NCBI RefSeq assembly: GCF_000698595.1
Contig: NZ_JFHC01000002.1
Location: 124,001 to 188,000, forward strand
From: Caballeronia glathei
GTDB taxonomy: Bacteria; Pseudomonadota; Gammaproteobacteria; Burkholderiales; Burkholderiaceae
Direction of reading: 5' to 3'
DNA length: 64,000 nucleotides
Part shown: in pieces, positions 52,229 through 61,737 of the stretch
How positions within the stretch are numbered: the first letter of the stretch is position 1
How the letters are laid out: the number at the start of each line of letters is the position of its first letter
The notes under the pieces: generated by a model
The model's input: the letters and a program-made list of their open reading frames with translations, nothing else
Database searches by the model: none
Told to the model about the DNA's origin: nothing
Translations under genes and position numbers: made by a program

Positions 52229-53454
52229 TGAAGCGCGTCGTGGTGACTGGCATGGGCGGCGTGACCGCGTTCGGCAACGACTGGGCGGCGGTCGAGGCCA
52301 ACCTGCTCGCGGGCCGCAACGCGGTGCGCCGCATGCCCGAGTGGGACTTCTTCGACGCGCTGCACACGCGCGTTGCCGCGCCGCTGCCGTCGTTCGACGC
52401 GCCCGACGGCTATCCGCGCAAGAAGACGCGGTCGATGGGCCGGGTGTCGCTCTATGCGGTGCGCGCGAGCGAGCTCGCGCTCGCGCACGCGGGCCTCGCC
52501 GGCGACGCATCGATCAGCGACGGCCGCATGGGCGTCGCCTATGGCTCGTCGTCGGGATCGGTCGAGCCGATCCGCGCGTTCGGCACGATGCTCGAAACCG
52601 GCTCGATGAGCGCGGTCACGTCGAACACCTACGTCCAGATGATGGCGCACACGACGGCGGTGAACGTCGGCCTGTTCTGGGACCTGAAGGGCCGCGTGAT
52701 CCCGACGTCGAGCGCGTGCACCTCCGGCAGCCAGGCGATCGGATATGCCTACGAGGCGATCGCGTCGGGCCGCCAGACGCTGATGATCGCGGGCGGCGCG
52801 GAAGAGATGTCGGGCCCGGCGGTGGCGGTGTTCGACATGCTGTACGCGACCAGCACGCGCAACGACGAGCCGCATCTCACGCCGCGCCCGTTCGACGCAA
52901 GGCGCGACGGCCTCGTGATCGGCGAGGGCGCGGGCACGCTGATTCTCGAGGAATACGAGCACGCGAAGGCGCGCGGCGCGACGATTTACGCGGAGATCGC
53001 CGGCTTCGGCACGAATTCGGACGGCACGCACATGACCCAGCCGACTGCCGCGACGATGGCGCGGGCCATGCAGCTCGCGCTCGACGACGCGCGGCTTTCG
53101 GCCGGCGCGATCGGCTATGTCAACGCGCACGGCACCGCGACGGATCGCGGCGATGTCGCGGAGAGCCACGCGACCGCGCAAATCTTCGGCGAGCGCGCGC
53201 CGCTCAGTTCGTTCAAGAGCTACATCGGCCACACGCTCGGCGCGTGCGGCGCGATCGAGGCGTGGTGGAGCATCGAAATGATGAGGCGCAACTGGTTCGC
53301 GCCCACGCTCAACCTCGACACAGTGGACCCGGCGTGCGCGTCGCTCGACTACATCACGGGCGGCACGCGCGCAATCGAAACCGAATACGTGATGAGCAAC
53401 AACTTCGCGTTCGGCGGCATCAATACGTCGCTGATCTTCAGGCGCTGCGCATGA
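52228..53454 (+). CDS. Beta-ketoacyl-ACP synthase II-like (second of three)
   Basis: The 408-residue FabF-like enzyme has the full triad: Cys164 in SSACTSGSQ, His301 in NAHGTATDRGD and His335 in YIGHTLGACG. It is the best partner for the chain length factor at 38603 (ApeO-type). Start overlaps the ketoreductase stop in TGATG, and the end overlaps the next KS in ATGA. Confidence 0.93.
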   Translation: MKRVVVTGMGGVTAFGNDWAAVEANLLAGRNAVRRMPEWDFFDALHTRVAAPLPSFDAPDGYPRKKTRSMGRVSLYAVRASELALAHAGLAGDASISDGRMGVAYGSSSGSVEPIRAFGTMLETGSMSAVTSNTYVQMMAHTTAVNVGLFWDLKGRVIPTSSACTSGSQAIGYAYEAIASGRQTLMIAGGAEEMSGPAVAVFDMLYATSTRNDEPHLTPRPFDARRDGLVIGEGAGTLILEEYEHAKARGATIYAEIAGFGTNSDGTHMTQPTAATMARAMQLALDDARLSAGAIGYVNAHGTATDRGDVAESHATAQIFGERAPLSSFKSYIGHTLGACGAIEAWWSIEMMRRNWFAPTLNLDTVDPACASLDYITGGTRAIETEYVMSNNFAFGGINTSLIFRRCA

Positions 53455-54680
53455 GTTCGCGAAGACGAGTCGTCGTGACGGGGATGGGCATCGTCTCGTG
53501 CCTCGGCAATACGCTCGACGCCGTCGCCGATGCGCTCTGCGCGGCACGCCCGGGCATCGTGCGCATCGATGCGTGGCGCGAGCGCGGCTTCGTGAGCCAG
53601 GTGGCGGGCGTGGCGAGCGTCGCGAACGAGCCGCCATTCGATCGCAGGATCGAGCGCTTTCTCGGCGATACGGCGCGCTTTGCGTGTCACGCGGCGCGCT
53701 CGGCCGTAAGCGATGCGGGCCTCGATCCGGCGCGCCTTCGCGCGCCCGACGCGGGTGCGGTGATCGGCTCGGGCACGGGCTCGCTCGCGGCCTACGACGA
53801 AGCCATGGACCTCGTTCGCGCGCACGGCGCAGGCAAGGCGGGACCGTACACGGTGCCGCGCGCGATGAGCAGCACCTGCTCGGCGGCTGTCGCCCATGCG
53901 TTCGGCGTGGAGGGCGTGACGTACTCGCCGTCGTCGGCGTGCACGACTTCCGCGCTCGCGATCGGACAGGCGATGCGGCTCATCGAAAGCGGCGCGCAGA
54001 ACATCGTGCTCGCCGGCGGCAGCGATGAACTGCACGACGGCTCGGCGCTGCTCTTCGGTGCGATGGGCGTCGTGTCGCACCGGTTCAACGACGTACCCGG
54101 GCGCGCGTCGCGGCCCTACGACGAATCGCGCGACGGCTTCGTGCTCGCGTCGGGCGCGGGCGTGCTCGTGCTCGAATCGCTCGATCACGCGCTCGCGCGC
54201 GGCGCGCGGATTCACGGCGAGATCACCGGCTTCGGGCAGGCCACCGATGGCGCCGACATGGTCGCGCCACGCCGTCGCGGCATCGCGCGCGCGATCCGCG
54301 CCGCCGCGAACGGCCGCGTGCCCGGCTACGTGAACACGCATGCGCCCTCGACGCCGCTCGGCGACATCGAGGAGCTCGGCGCGCTCACCGACGTGTTCGG
54401 CAGCGAGCTGCCGCCGTTCTCTTCGGTGAAGGGGCTCACCGGTCATCCGCTCGGCGCGAGCGGCGCGCACGAGGCGATCTACACGCTCCTCATGATTGAG
54501 CGCGGCTGGCTCGCCGGCACGCCGAACCTCGACGCTCGCGATCCCGCTACGCACGGTTTGCCGCTCGTCGTCGAGACGCGGCAGGCGCGCCTGCGCGATG
54601 CGCTCTCCGTATCGTTCGGTTTCGGCGGCGTGGCGGCGTGCCTGGCTTTCGCCGCATACCACGACCAGCAGACGTTTTGA
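53451..54680 (+). CDS. Beta-ketoacyl-ACP synthase (third of three)
   Basis: The 409-residue KS has Cys164 in SSACTTSAL, His297 in YVNTHAPSTP and His332 in LTGHPLGASG. The usual HGTGT motif is replaced by HAPST, also seen in ApeR-type enzymes that act in early elongation. It ends the tightly overlapping part of the operon. Confidence 0.92.
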   Translation: MSSRRRVVVTGMGIVSCLGNTLDAVADALCAARPGIVRIDAWRERGFVSQVAGVASVANEPPFDRRIERFLGDTARFACHAARSAVSDAGLDPARLRAPDAGAVIGSGTGSLAAYDEAMDLVRAHGAGKAGPYTVPRAMSSTCSAAVAHAFGVEGVTYSPSSACTTSALAIGQAMRLIESGAQNIVLAGGSDELHDGSALLFGAMGVVSHRFNDVPGRASRPYDESRDGFVLASGAGVLVLESLDHALARGARIHGEITGFGQATDGADMVAPRRRGIARAIRAAANGRVPGYVNTHAPSTPLGDIEELGALTDVFGSELPPFSSVKGLTGHPLGASGAHEAIYTLLMIERGWLAGTPNLDARDPATHGLPLVVETRQARLRDALSVSFGFGGVAACLAFAAYHDQQTF

Positions 54681-54715
54681 CCACGCGTATTTCAACCAGG
54701 AAGGGAACAACAAGA

Positions 54716-55156
54716 ATGAAGCAGTCGATGATGTTCGCCGCGCTCGCGATCGCCTGCGCGGCCACGCAGGTCCAGGCGCGCGACACGGTTCACGCCTATC
54801 CGGTCGCGGACGCCCTGAAGCTCGGCGAAGGCGCGGAGAAAGTCGGCGACGACGTGAAGCTCTACTTCGCGGGTCAGCCGCACCCGGCGGCGTCGAAATC
54901 GTTCGGCGAGTTCGCGACCAACAAGAAGACCAACGCATTCGGCAAGAGCGACGAGGTCGCCTGCCGCCACGTGTTCCTGTCGGCGGTGCTCGAACTGCAG
55001 GAGCGCGCGCGCAAGGAAGGCGGCAATGCGGTGATCAACATCCGCAGCAACTACCGCAACAACGAGACTTCGAGCGCAACGGACTACACGTGCGGCGCGG
55101 GCGCGGTCATCGCGGGCGTCGCGCTGAAGGGCGACGTCGTCAGGATCGGCAACTGA
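54716..55156 (+). CDS. Small exported protein of the aryl polyene cluster
   Basis: The 146-residue protein has a signal peptide MKQSMMFAALAIACAATQVQA. The mature part contains GGNAVINIRSNY and AGAVIAGVALKGDVVRI, with two cysteines that could pair. Homologues in similar clusters are often mislabelled as excinuclease subunits; there is no nuclease motif. It starts 35 bases after the last KS with GGAAGGGA upstream, so it belongs to the operon. Function unknown. Confidence 0.82.
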   Translation: MKQSMMFAALAIACAATQVQARDTVHAYPVADALKLGEGAEKVGDDVKLYFAGQPHPAASKSFGEFATNKKTNAFGKSDEVACRHVFLSAVLELQERARKEGGNAVINIRSNYRNNETSSATDYTCGAGAVIAGVALKGDVVRIGN

Positions 55157-55247
55157 GGCCGTCTGCCGCGGTACGTGCTGTCAGGCGATGCGTCACGGCG
55201 CATCGCGTGCAGGCGGGGCAGGCGGCGAATGAATGGAGAATATCGCG

Positions 55248-56498
55248 ATGAGCGAGGCTGTATACGATGCGACCGTGGATGTCGCGATCATCGGCGCGGG
55301 TCCTTCGGGTGCCGTGGCGGCGGCGCTCCTGCGAAAGCGCGGCCGCTCGGTGCTCGTGCTCGAACGCCAGCATTTCCCGCGCTTTTCGATTGGCGAGAGC
55401 CTGCTGCCGCAGAGCATGGCCTATCTGGAAGAAGCGGGCATGCTGCAGGCGGTCGTCGAGGCGGGCTTTCAGTTCAAGAACGGCGCGCATTTCGTGCGGC
55501 GCGGGGAGTCGTCGGCGTATGACTTCCGCGACAAGCATTCAGAGGGCTGGGGCACGACCTATCAGGTGGAGCGCGCAGCGTTCGATCAGATCCTGATCGG
55601 CTGCGCGGCGAAGGCGGGCGCCGACGTCCGCTTCGGCCACACGGTGCGCGCGATGAAGACGGGCGACACGCCCGAGCTCGATGTCGCCGACGAGGCGGGC
55701 AACGCCTATCGCGTGCATGCGCGCTTCGTGCTCGACGCGAGCGGCTTCGGCCGCGTGCTGCCGCGCCTCCTGAACCTGGAAGCGCCGACGCGCATGCCCG
55801 TTCGCAGCGCGCTCTTCACGCACGTGCTGGACCGCATCCCGGCCGGCGCGACCGATCGCGACAAGATCGTGATCGGCGTGCATCCGGAGCGCAGCGACGT
55901 CTGGTTCTGGATGATTCCGCTCGCGCGCGGCCGCACGTCGGTGGGATGTGTCGCGCAAAGCGCGTTTCTCGACGTGCCCGAAGGCGAGCGCGACGCCACG
56001 CTGCGCGAACTGATCCGCAGCGAGCCGACCATCGGCGCGCTGATCGGCGATGCGCCGTTCTGCATGCCGGCGCGGCACATCGGCGGCTATGCGGCGAACG
56101 TCGAGCGCCTGCACGGCCCGGGCTATGCGCTGCTCGGCAACGCGGGCGAGTTTCTCGATCCGGTGTTTTCATCCGGCGTGACGATCGCGCTGCGCTCCGC
56201 GCACCTCGCGGTTCAGGTGCTCGAATCCCACCTGAAAGGAGACACCGTCGACTGGACGAGCGGCTACGACAAGCCGCTGCGCCGCGGCATCGACACGTTT
56301 CGCGCGTTCGTCGAACGGTGGTATACAGGCGAATTGCAGGACATCATCTTCCACAAGGAACAGAGCGACTCGATTCGGCGGATGATCAGCGCGGTGCTGG
56401 CGGGCTATGCGTGGGACGAGACCAACCCGTTTGTCGCCCAGCCGGCGCGGCGTCTCGACGCGCTCCATCAGGTCTGCGCCGCGACGGCGGCGAAATGA
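55248..56498 (+). CDS. Flavin-dependent halogenase-like monooxygenase
   Basis: The 416-residue FAD enzyme has the Rossmann motif IIGAGPSGAVAAALL near the N-terminus. FPRFSIGESLLPQS follows, the halogenase/geranylgeranyl reductase-like GESLLP loop. WFWMIP at about residue 218 matches the halogenase WxWxIP signature. Xanthomonadins are brominated aryl polyenes, so ring halogenation is a reasonable role; hydroxylation is the alternative. ATG 55248 has GGAGA eight bases upstream and is preferred to ATG 55233. Confidence 0.8.
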   Translation: MSEAVYDATVDVAIIGAGPSGAVAAALLRKRGRSVLVLERQHFPRFSIGESLLPQSMAYLEEAGMLQAVVEAGFQFKNGAHFVRRGESSAYDFRDKHSEGWGTTYQVERAAFDQILIGCAAKAGADVRFGHTVRAMKTGDTPELDVADEAGNAYRVHARFVLDASGFGRVLPRLLNLEAPTRMPVRSALFTHVLDRIPAGATDRDKIVIGVHPERSDVWFWMIPLARGRTSVGCVAQSAFLDVPEGERDATLRELIRSEPTIGALIGDAPFCMPARHIGGYAANVERLHGPGYALLGNAGEFLDPVFSSGVTIALRSAHLAVQVLESHLKGDTVDWTSGYDKPLRRGIDTFRAFVERWYTGELQDIIFHKEQSDSIRRMISAVLAGYAWDETNPFVAQPARRLDALHQVCAATAAK

Positions 56499-56646
56499 CG
56501 CGCGGGCCGGGCGTCGTGGCAGTCCGTCCAGTCCGTCGTTGGTTGGTAATTTTTGCCGCACGTCCGAACGCATTCGATCCGGGGCTGCGATAATCGCGCG
56601 AGAACGTTGTCGACGAACGTTTTTCGTGCGGTTTTGAAGGAGGTCG
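56499..56646 (+). promoter_or_regulatory. Intergenic region between the aryl polyene and phosphonate operons
   Basis: The 148-base gap is AT-richer at 56540-56640. GATAAT at 56589-56594 is a good -10 candidate, with a weak upstream -35. AAGGAGG at 56637-56643 is the ribosome binding site for the next gene. It suggests that the second operon has its own promoter. Confidence 0.5.
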
Positions 56647-57399
56647 ATGGCGGCCTCCACGAATATGCACGTATCCCGGAATCGAGATATATTCGCGAAC
56701 ATGACAAAATCAAGTCCGACCAACGCTCGAGCGGTTCCAGAGCCTGTCACATGGGACGCGCGGCTCGCGCGCCGACTCGTTACGCCCCTCGTCGACACGC
56801 CCGTCACGCCAAATCATCTGACGACGCTGCGCCTCCTGATCGGCGTGGCAGGCGCGTACTATCTGTCGCTTGGGGCATTCTGGCTCTGCACGCTCGGGGC
56901 CCTCCTGATCGCGCTGTCCAATTTCGTCGATCACACCGACGGCGAGCTGGCCCGCATCAGCGGCAAGTCGAGCAAGATCGGTCATTTTTACGATCTCGCC
57001 AGCGACGCGCTCGTGACCGTGCTGCTCTTCCTCGGCCTCGGCTTTTATGTAGGTGTTCACCATCCGTCGCTCATCGTGCCGGCCGAGTGGCTCGGCGGCA
57101 TTGCGGGCGTGGCGGTCGCGCTGATCTTCTTCCTGCGCATGCGCATCGAATCGATGGCCGGCAAGGACGGCACGAAGCAGGCGTCGATGGCCGGCTTCGA
57201 AACCGAAGACGTGCTGTATCTGCTGCCGGTCGTGACGCTCCTGAACGGCATGACCCCGTTTCTCCTTGCGGCCGCGATCGGTGCGCCGCTTTTCGCCGCG
57301 TGGGTTGCCGTGGACTATCAGCGGGTGGTCAGGCGGATGTCGAAGCGCATTGGGCCTGGCAAGGACACCGACGGCAACGATTATCAGACAGCACGATGA
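56647..57399 (+). CDS. CDP-alcohol phosphatidyltransferase family enzyme
   Basis: The 250-residue membrane protein carries the full catalytic signature D-G-x2-A-R-x8-G-x3-D-x3-D, in the segment from DHTDGELAR to FYDLASD. Such enzymes move a phospho-alcohol or phosphonate between CMP and a lipid or alcohol. Its place in front of PEP mutase genes suggests transfer of a CMP-activated phosphonate to diacylglycerol. The start ATG 56647 follows AAGGAGG by three bases; ATG 56701 (MTKSSPTNAR) is a shorter option. It overlaps the next gene in ATGA. Confidence 0.87.
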   Translation: MAASTNMHVSRNRDIFANMTKSSPTNARAVPEPVTWDARLARRLVTPLVDTPVTPNHLTTLRLLIGVAGAYYLSLGAFWLCTLGALLIALSNFVDHTDGELARISGKSSKIGHFYDLASDALVTVLLFLGLGFYVGVHHPSLIVPAEWLGGIAGVAVALIFFLRMRIESMAGKDGTKQASMAGFETEDVLYLLPVVTLLNGMTPFLLAAAIGAPLFAAWVAVDYQRVVRRMSKRIGPGKDTDGNDYQTAR

Positions 57400-58223
57400 A
57401 TCAGACAGCGAGCACGGCCGCCACGCAGCCCGTGAATGACAATCGCGGCACCCCGCGCAGCGCCCGCGCGGCGCACCCGTCGGCGCAGGAAATCGACGCA
57501 ACGCTGAATGCCCGCCTGCGTGAACTGAAGGCTGGGCCACTGCGTGAATCGTTCGACAAGCAAGGGTCCTTTCTCTATCTCGAAGATTTCCTGCCGCGCG
57601 ACTACACCGAGCGCCTGATCGAAGCGGTCCACACGGTGATGCCCGCCGTGAACCGCAACTATCTGCCGGGGCACAAGCAGGGCGGCAGCGTGAGCCGTCA
57701 CGCGATCGACAAGCTCGCGCCTTTCGTCGCGGACCTGTACCGCTCGCAAGCGCTGATCGGCTGGCTCGAGACGATCAGCGGCGACAAACTCCAGGTGTCG
57801 CCCCCCGACGATCCGCATGCCTACGCGCTCTATTTCTATACGCGGCCGGGCGACCACATCGGCTGGCATTACGACACGTCCTATTACGACGGACGCCGCT
57901 ACACGATGCTGCTCGGCGTGATCGACGATTCGTCGTGCCGCCTGGATTACGAGCTGCATACGCGCAACGCCGACATCCCCGACGAACCCGGCTCGGTGCA
58001 GTATCCGCCGGGCGCGCTCGTCTTCTTCGACGGCGACAAGCTGCGTCATCGCATCACGCCGCTCGGCGCGAACGAGATGCGCGTGTCGCTCACGTTCGAA
58101 TACGTCACCAATCCCAACATGCGGCCGTGGCAGCGCTTCATTTCGAACATGAAGGATTCGATCGCCTACTTCGGCTTCGGGCAGGTCTTTCGCCGCAAAG
58201 CCGGCAAGAACGGTAGCGCATGA
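57396..58223 (+). CDS. 2-oxoglutarate/Fe(II)-dependent oxygenase
   Basis: The 275-residue protein has a jelly-roll core with the iron triad His158-x-Asp160 in IGWHYDTSYYDG and His218 in LRHRITPL. Arg229 is the likely 2-oxoglutarate ligand. The Asp ligand argues for hydroxylation, since halogenating relatives have Gly or Ala there. In this operon it may hydroxylate the phosphonate headgroup or a lipid chain. The first 45 residues are variable and probably disordered. It overlaps both neighbours by four bases. Confidence 0.85.
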   Translation: MNQTASTAATQPVNDNRGTPRSARAAHPSAQEIDATLNARLRELKAGPLRESFDKQGSFLYLEDFLPRDYTERLIEAVHTVMPAVNRNYLPGHKQGGSVSRHAIDKLAPFVADLYRSQALIGWLETISGDKLQVSPPDDPHAYALYFYTRPGDHIGWHYDTSYYDGRRYTMLLGVIDDSSCRLDYELHTRNADIPDEPGSVQYPPGALVFFDGDKLRHRITPLGANEMRVSLTFEYVTNPNMRPWQRFISNMKDSIAYFGFGQVFRRKAGKNGSA

Positions 58224-59236
58224 GCCGCGCCGGCACCTTCCTGCTGTCCGCCGGCGTGGTGTTGTTTGTCGCGCTGCTCGGCTGGCAAGGCTTCGGCTCG
58301 GTGGCGTCGATGCTCGCCGCGGCCGGCTGGGGGCTCGTCGCCGTGGCGGCGTTTCATCTCTTGCCCGTGGTTCTGGACGCGGCCGCCATCGGCGTGCTGT
58401 TTTCGCCCCGCGACCGCGACATGTCGATTCGCGATGCGCTGCTCGCGCGCTGGACCGGCGAGTCGGTCAACAGCCTGATGCCCGCCGGGCAGATCGGCGG
58501 GCCGATGCTGATGGTGCGCTATCTCGCGCAGCGCGGCATGCGCGCACGCGATGCCGCCGCCGTCATCACCGTCAGCACGACCATGCAGACCATCGGCCAG
58601 CTGATCTTCGCGCTGATCGGGGTCGCGCTGCTCGGCAGCCATGCGGCAGGCGGCTCGAGCACGAGCGTGCGCACTGCCGTGCTGGTCGTGATCGTGCTGA
58701 TCGGCGCGATGACTTTCGGTTTCTATCTCGCGCAGCGGCGCGGCCTCTTCGGCCGCGCGACGCGCTTCGCGTCGTCGGTGGCGGCGCGCTTCTCCGCCAA
58801 GCGCGACTGGTCGTCGCTCGTCACGCGCGCCGAAGCCGTCGATATCGCCGTACACGACATGTATCGCGAGCGCCGCAAGGTGGCGGCAAGCTTCACGCTG
58901 AGTCTGATCGGCTGGATCGTCGGCACGGGCGAGGTGTGGCTCGCGCTGCGCGTGCTCGGACATCCGGTCGGCTGGACCGAGGCGCTGATACTCGAGAGTC
59001 TGGGCCAGGCGATCCGGGGCGCGGCTTTCGCGATTCCGGGCTCGCTCGGCGTGCAGGAAGGCGGCTATCTGCTGCTCGCGCGGATGATCGGCCTGCCGCC
59101 GGAAGCGGCGCTCGCGCTGTCGCTCGCCAAGCGCGCGCGCGAGCTTCTGCTCGGCCTGCCGGGCATCGTCTATCTGCATTACGTTGAAAAGGGCTGGCAG
59201 CGCCGCCGTCTTGCGCGCGTGCCGGAGATCGACTGA
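58220..59236 (+). CDS. Lysylphosphatidylglycerol synthase-type (UPF0104) membrane protein
   Basis: The 338-residue protein has about eight hydrophobic helices and the family features RWTGESVNSLMPAGQIGGP and FAIPGSLGVQEGGYLLLA. It corresponds to the flippase domain of LPG synthases (also seen as HpnL in hopanoid clusters) without the aminoacyl transferase half. In this context it may flip a phosphonolipid. It overlaps the oxygenase gene in ATGA. Confidence 0.85.
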   Translation: MSRAGTFLLSAGVVLFVALLGWQGFGSVASMLAAAGWGLVAVAAFHLLPVVLDAAAIGVLFSPRDRDMSIRDALLARWTGESVNSLMPAGQIGGPMLMVRYLAQRGMRARDAAAVITVSTTMQTIGQLIFALIGVALLGSHAAGGSSTSVRTAVLVVIVLIGAMTFGFYLAQRRGLFGRATRFASSVAARFSAKRDWSSLVTRAEAVDIAVHDMYRERRKVAASFTLSLIGWIVGTGEVWLALRVLGHPVGWTEALILESLGQAIRGAAFAIPGSLGVQEGGYLLLARMIGLPPEAALALSLAKRARELLLGLPGIVYLHYVEKGWQRRRLARVPEID

Positions 59237-59260
59237 TTCATCCTCGATGGGATAACAAGA

Positions 59261-60025
59261 ATGCGCGCAATTATTCTTGCGGCCGGGATGGGCTTGCGCC
59301 TCGTCCAGCCGGAAGGGCAGCAAAAGCCGAAGTGCCTGTTGCGCTTCGGCGAGGCCTCGCTGCTTGAACGTCATCTGCAACTGCTGAAGGCGGCAGGCGT
59401 CGACGAGATCGTGTTCGTGCTCGGCTTCAAGCACGAGCAGGTGGAAGCGGAACTCGCGTCGATCGACTGGAAGCCGGCAACCGAAGTGGTCGTGAACGGC
59501 GAATTCTCGCTTGGCAGCGTGCTGTCCGTGCACACGGCGGCCGAGGCGCTCACGCGCGGCGGCGACGTGCTGCTGATGGACGCCGACGTGCTCTACGACG
59601 AACGCGTGCTCGAACCGCTCGTCGCGGGCCGTCATGTGAACCGGCTGCTCATCGACCGCGACTTCGAGGCGGGCGACGAGCCCGTGAAGCTGTGCGTCGA
59701 CAAGGGCGTGCCGGTCGAGCTGAGGAAGCAGGTGGCCGTCGATACGCGCTTCGACACGATCGGCGAATCGGTCGGCTTCTTCCGCTTCGACGAACATGCG
59801 GCGAAGCGGCTCGCGGAGATCGTCGCCGGCTACGTCGCGACGGGCCGCGCGAACCTGCCGCACGAGGAGGCCGTGCGCGACCTTTTGCTGGAAAAAAGCC
59901 ACGTGTTCGATATCGCCGATGTGACCGGCGCGCCGTGGATCGAGATCGACTTTCAAAACGACGTGAAGCGCGCAGCCGACGAAGTGCTGCCGCAACTGCG
60001 TCAGCTTGCCGGAGCATTGCGATGA
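59261..60025 (+). CDS. Stand-alone nucleotidyltransferase (phosphonate-activating candidate)
   Basis: The 254-residue protein opens with a canonical sugar-nucleotidyltransferase motif, [20 protein letters not shown], followed by [17 protein letters not shown] supplies metal-binding Asp residues, and [12 protein letters not shown] closes the domain. PntC-type enzymes with this fold make CMP-aminoethylphosphonate (established knowledge), which would feed the CDP-alcohol phosphatidyltransferase. It starts 24 bases after the membrane gene and overlaps aepX in ATGA. Confidence 0.85.
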   Translation: MRAIILAAGMGLRLVQPEGQQKPKCLLRFGEASLLERHLQLLKAAGVDEIVFVLGFKHEQVEAELASIDWKPATEVVVNGEFSLGSVLSVHTAAEALTRGGDVLLMDADVLYDERVLEPLVAGRHVNRLLIDRDFEAGDEPVKLCVDKGVPVELRKQVAVDTRFDTIGESVGFFRFDEHAAKRLAEIVAGYVATGRANLPHEEAVRDLLLEKSHVFDIADVTGAPWIEIDFQNDVKRAADEVLPQLRQLAGALR

Positions 60026-61737
60026 ACGCACCAGGAAACCTCCCCGCCGGATTTTCGCGCACCCTGCGCCTGCGCGAAATGCTGCAGAGCGATCGCCTCG
60101 AATTCATGATGGAGGCGCATAACGGCCTGTCCGCGCGCATCGTGAAGGAAGCGGGCTTCAAGGCGATCTGGGGCTCGGGCCTCGCGATCTCCGCGCAGTT
60201 CGGCGTGCGCGACAACAACGAAGCGAGCTGGACGCAGGTCGTCGACATGCTCGAATTCATGGCCGACGCGAGCGACCTGCCGATTCTCCTCGACGGCGAC
60301 ACCGGCTACGGCAACTTCAACAACGTGCGGCGGCTCGTGCGCAAGCTGGAGCAGCGCGGCATCGCGGGTGTCTGCATCGAGGACAAGCAGTTTCCGAAGA
60401 CCAACAGCTTCATCAACGGCGAGGCCCAGCCGCTTGCCGACATCGACGAATTCTGCGGCAAGATCAAGGCCGGCAAGGACTCGCAGAGCGATCCGAACTT
60501 CTCGATCGTGGCGCGCGTCGAGGCGCTGATTGCGGGCTGGGGCATGGAAGAGGCGCTGCGCCGCGCGGAAGCCTACCGGCAGGCGGGCGCGGACGCGATC
60601 CTGATCCACAGCAAGCTCTCGAAGCCCGACGAAATCCTGACCTTCGCGCGCGAATGGGCCGGGCGCGGTCCGCTCGTGATCGTGCCGACCAAGTACTACA
60701 GCACGCCCACCGACGCATTCCGCCAGGCCGGCATCAGCACGGTGATCTGGGCGAACCACCTGATTCGCGGCGCGACTTCCGCGATGCAGGCGATCGCGAA
60801 GGAGATCCACGAGAGCGAGACGCTCGTGAACGTGGAAGACCGCATCGCCGCCGTGAATGAGATCTTCCGCCTGCAGGACGCCGACGAGTATTCGGCGGCC
60901 GAGAGCGTGTACCTGTCGGCGTCGAGCGCGTCGCGCGGCGCCGTCGTGCTTGCCGCGAGCCGCGGGGCGGGGCTGGAAGCGCTCACGGCCGAGCGTCCGA
61001 AGGTCATGCTGCCGGTCGCGGGCAAGCCGCTCCTGCGGCATCTCGTCGAGGCGTTCAAGAAGGAAGGCATCAACGACATCACGGTGGTCGGCGGCTATCG
61101 CGCGGACGCGATCGAGACCTCCGGCATCCGGCTCGTCGTCAACGAGAAGCACGAGGCGACGGGTGAACTCGCATCGCTTGCCTGCGCCGCGAAGTCGTTC
61201 ACCGGCGACACCGTGATCTCCTACGGCGATCTGCTGTTCCGCAGCTACATCCTTCGCAATCTGGTCGAGTCGGACAGCGACTTTTGCGTGGTGGTCGATT
61301 CCTCGCAGACGCCGCAGGCAGGCGTCGCCGCGACCGATTTTGCCTACTGCTCGACCCCCGACGACCGCGCGCTGTTCGGCCAGAAGGTGTGGCTCCAGAA
61401 CGTGGTGAGCGTGGCGAGCGCGGCCGGGGGCGCGCAGCAGTCCGGCGCGTCGCAAGGCCGCTGGATGGGGTTGCTCAACGTGCGCGGCGACGCGCGCGAG
61501 CGCCTGCTTGCGACGCTCGCCGCCCTGCAGGCGCGCGCGGACTTCGACAAGCTCGACATGGCGGCGCTTCTCAACGCGCTCGTCGCGGCGGGCGAGCGCA
61601 TCGAGGTCCAGTACGTGCACGGCCACTGGCGCGGCGTCAACGACCTCGACGACTTCCGCCGCGCCGGCGACTTCGCGCATGCGCAGGCGCCCTACGGCGC
61701 GGGCGGCGCGGCATCCGCGGAGGGTGCGCGTGATTGA
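60022..61737 (+). CDS. aepX: Phosphoenolpyruvate mutase fused to a C-terminal nucleotidyltransferase domain
   Basis: The 571-residue protein starts with a PEP mutase domain (1 to about 290). The hallmark EDK-x5-NS is residues 120-129, and metal ligands are in LLDGDTGYG at about 90-96. PEP mutase forms the C-P bond of phosphonopyruvate and commits carbon to phosphonate synthesis. Residues about 306-555 form a nucleotidyltransferase domain, with [20 protein letters not shown] in place of the consensus LAAGxGxRL, then ISYGDLLFR and [10 protein letters not shown]. PepM-nucleotidyltransferase fusions are known. The altered glycine/arginine motif is unusual. It overlaps the next gene by eight bases. 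Confidence 0.93.
   Translation: MNAPGNLPAGFSRTLRLREMLQSDRLEFMMEAHNGLSARIVKEAGFKAIWGSGLAISAQFGVRDNNEASWTQVVDMLEFMADASDLPILLDGDTGYGNFNNVRRLVRKLEQRGIAGVCIEDKQFPKTNSFINGEAQPLADIDEFCGKIKAGKDSQSDPNFSIVARVEALIAGWGMEEALRRAEAYRQAGADAILIHSKLSKPDEILTFAREWAGRGPLVIVPTKYYSTPTDAFRQAGISTVIWANHLIRGATSAMQAIAKEIHESETLVNVEDRIAAVNEIFRLQDADEYSAAESVYLSASSASRGAVVLAASRGAGLEALTAERPKVMLPVAGKPLLRHLVEAFKKEGINDITVVGGYRADAIETSGIRLVVNEKHEATGELASLACAAKSFTGDTVISYGDLLFRSYILRNLVESDSDFCVVVDSSQTPQAGVAATDFAYCSTPDDRALFGQKVWLQNVVSVASAAGGAQQSGASQGRWMGLLNVRGDARERLLATLAALQARADFDKLDMAALLNALVAAGERIEVQYVHGHWRGVNDLDDFRRAGDFAHAQAPYGAGGAASAEGARD

Noticed and set aside
58166..60031. Minus-strand frame of 621 codons over the phosphonate operon
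   Set aside because: It mirrors the membrane protein and nucleotidyltransferase genes and has shadow composition.
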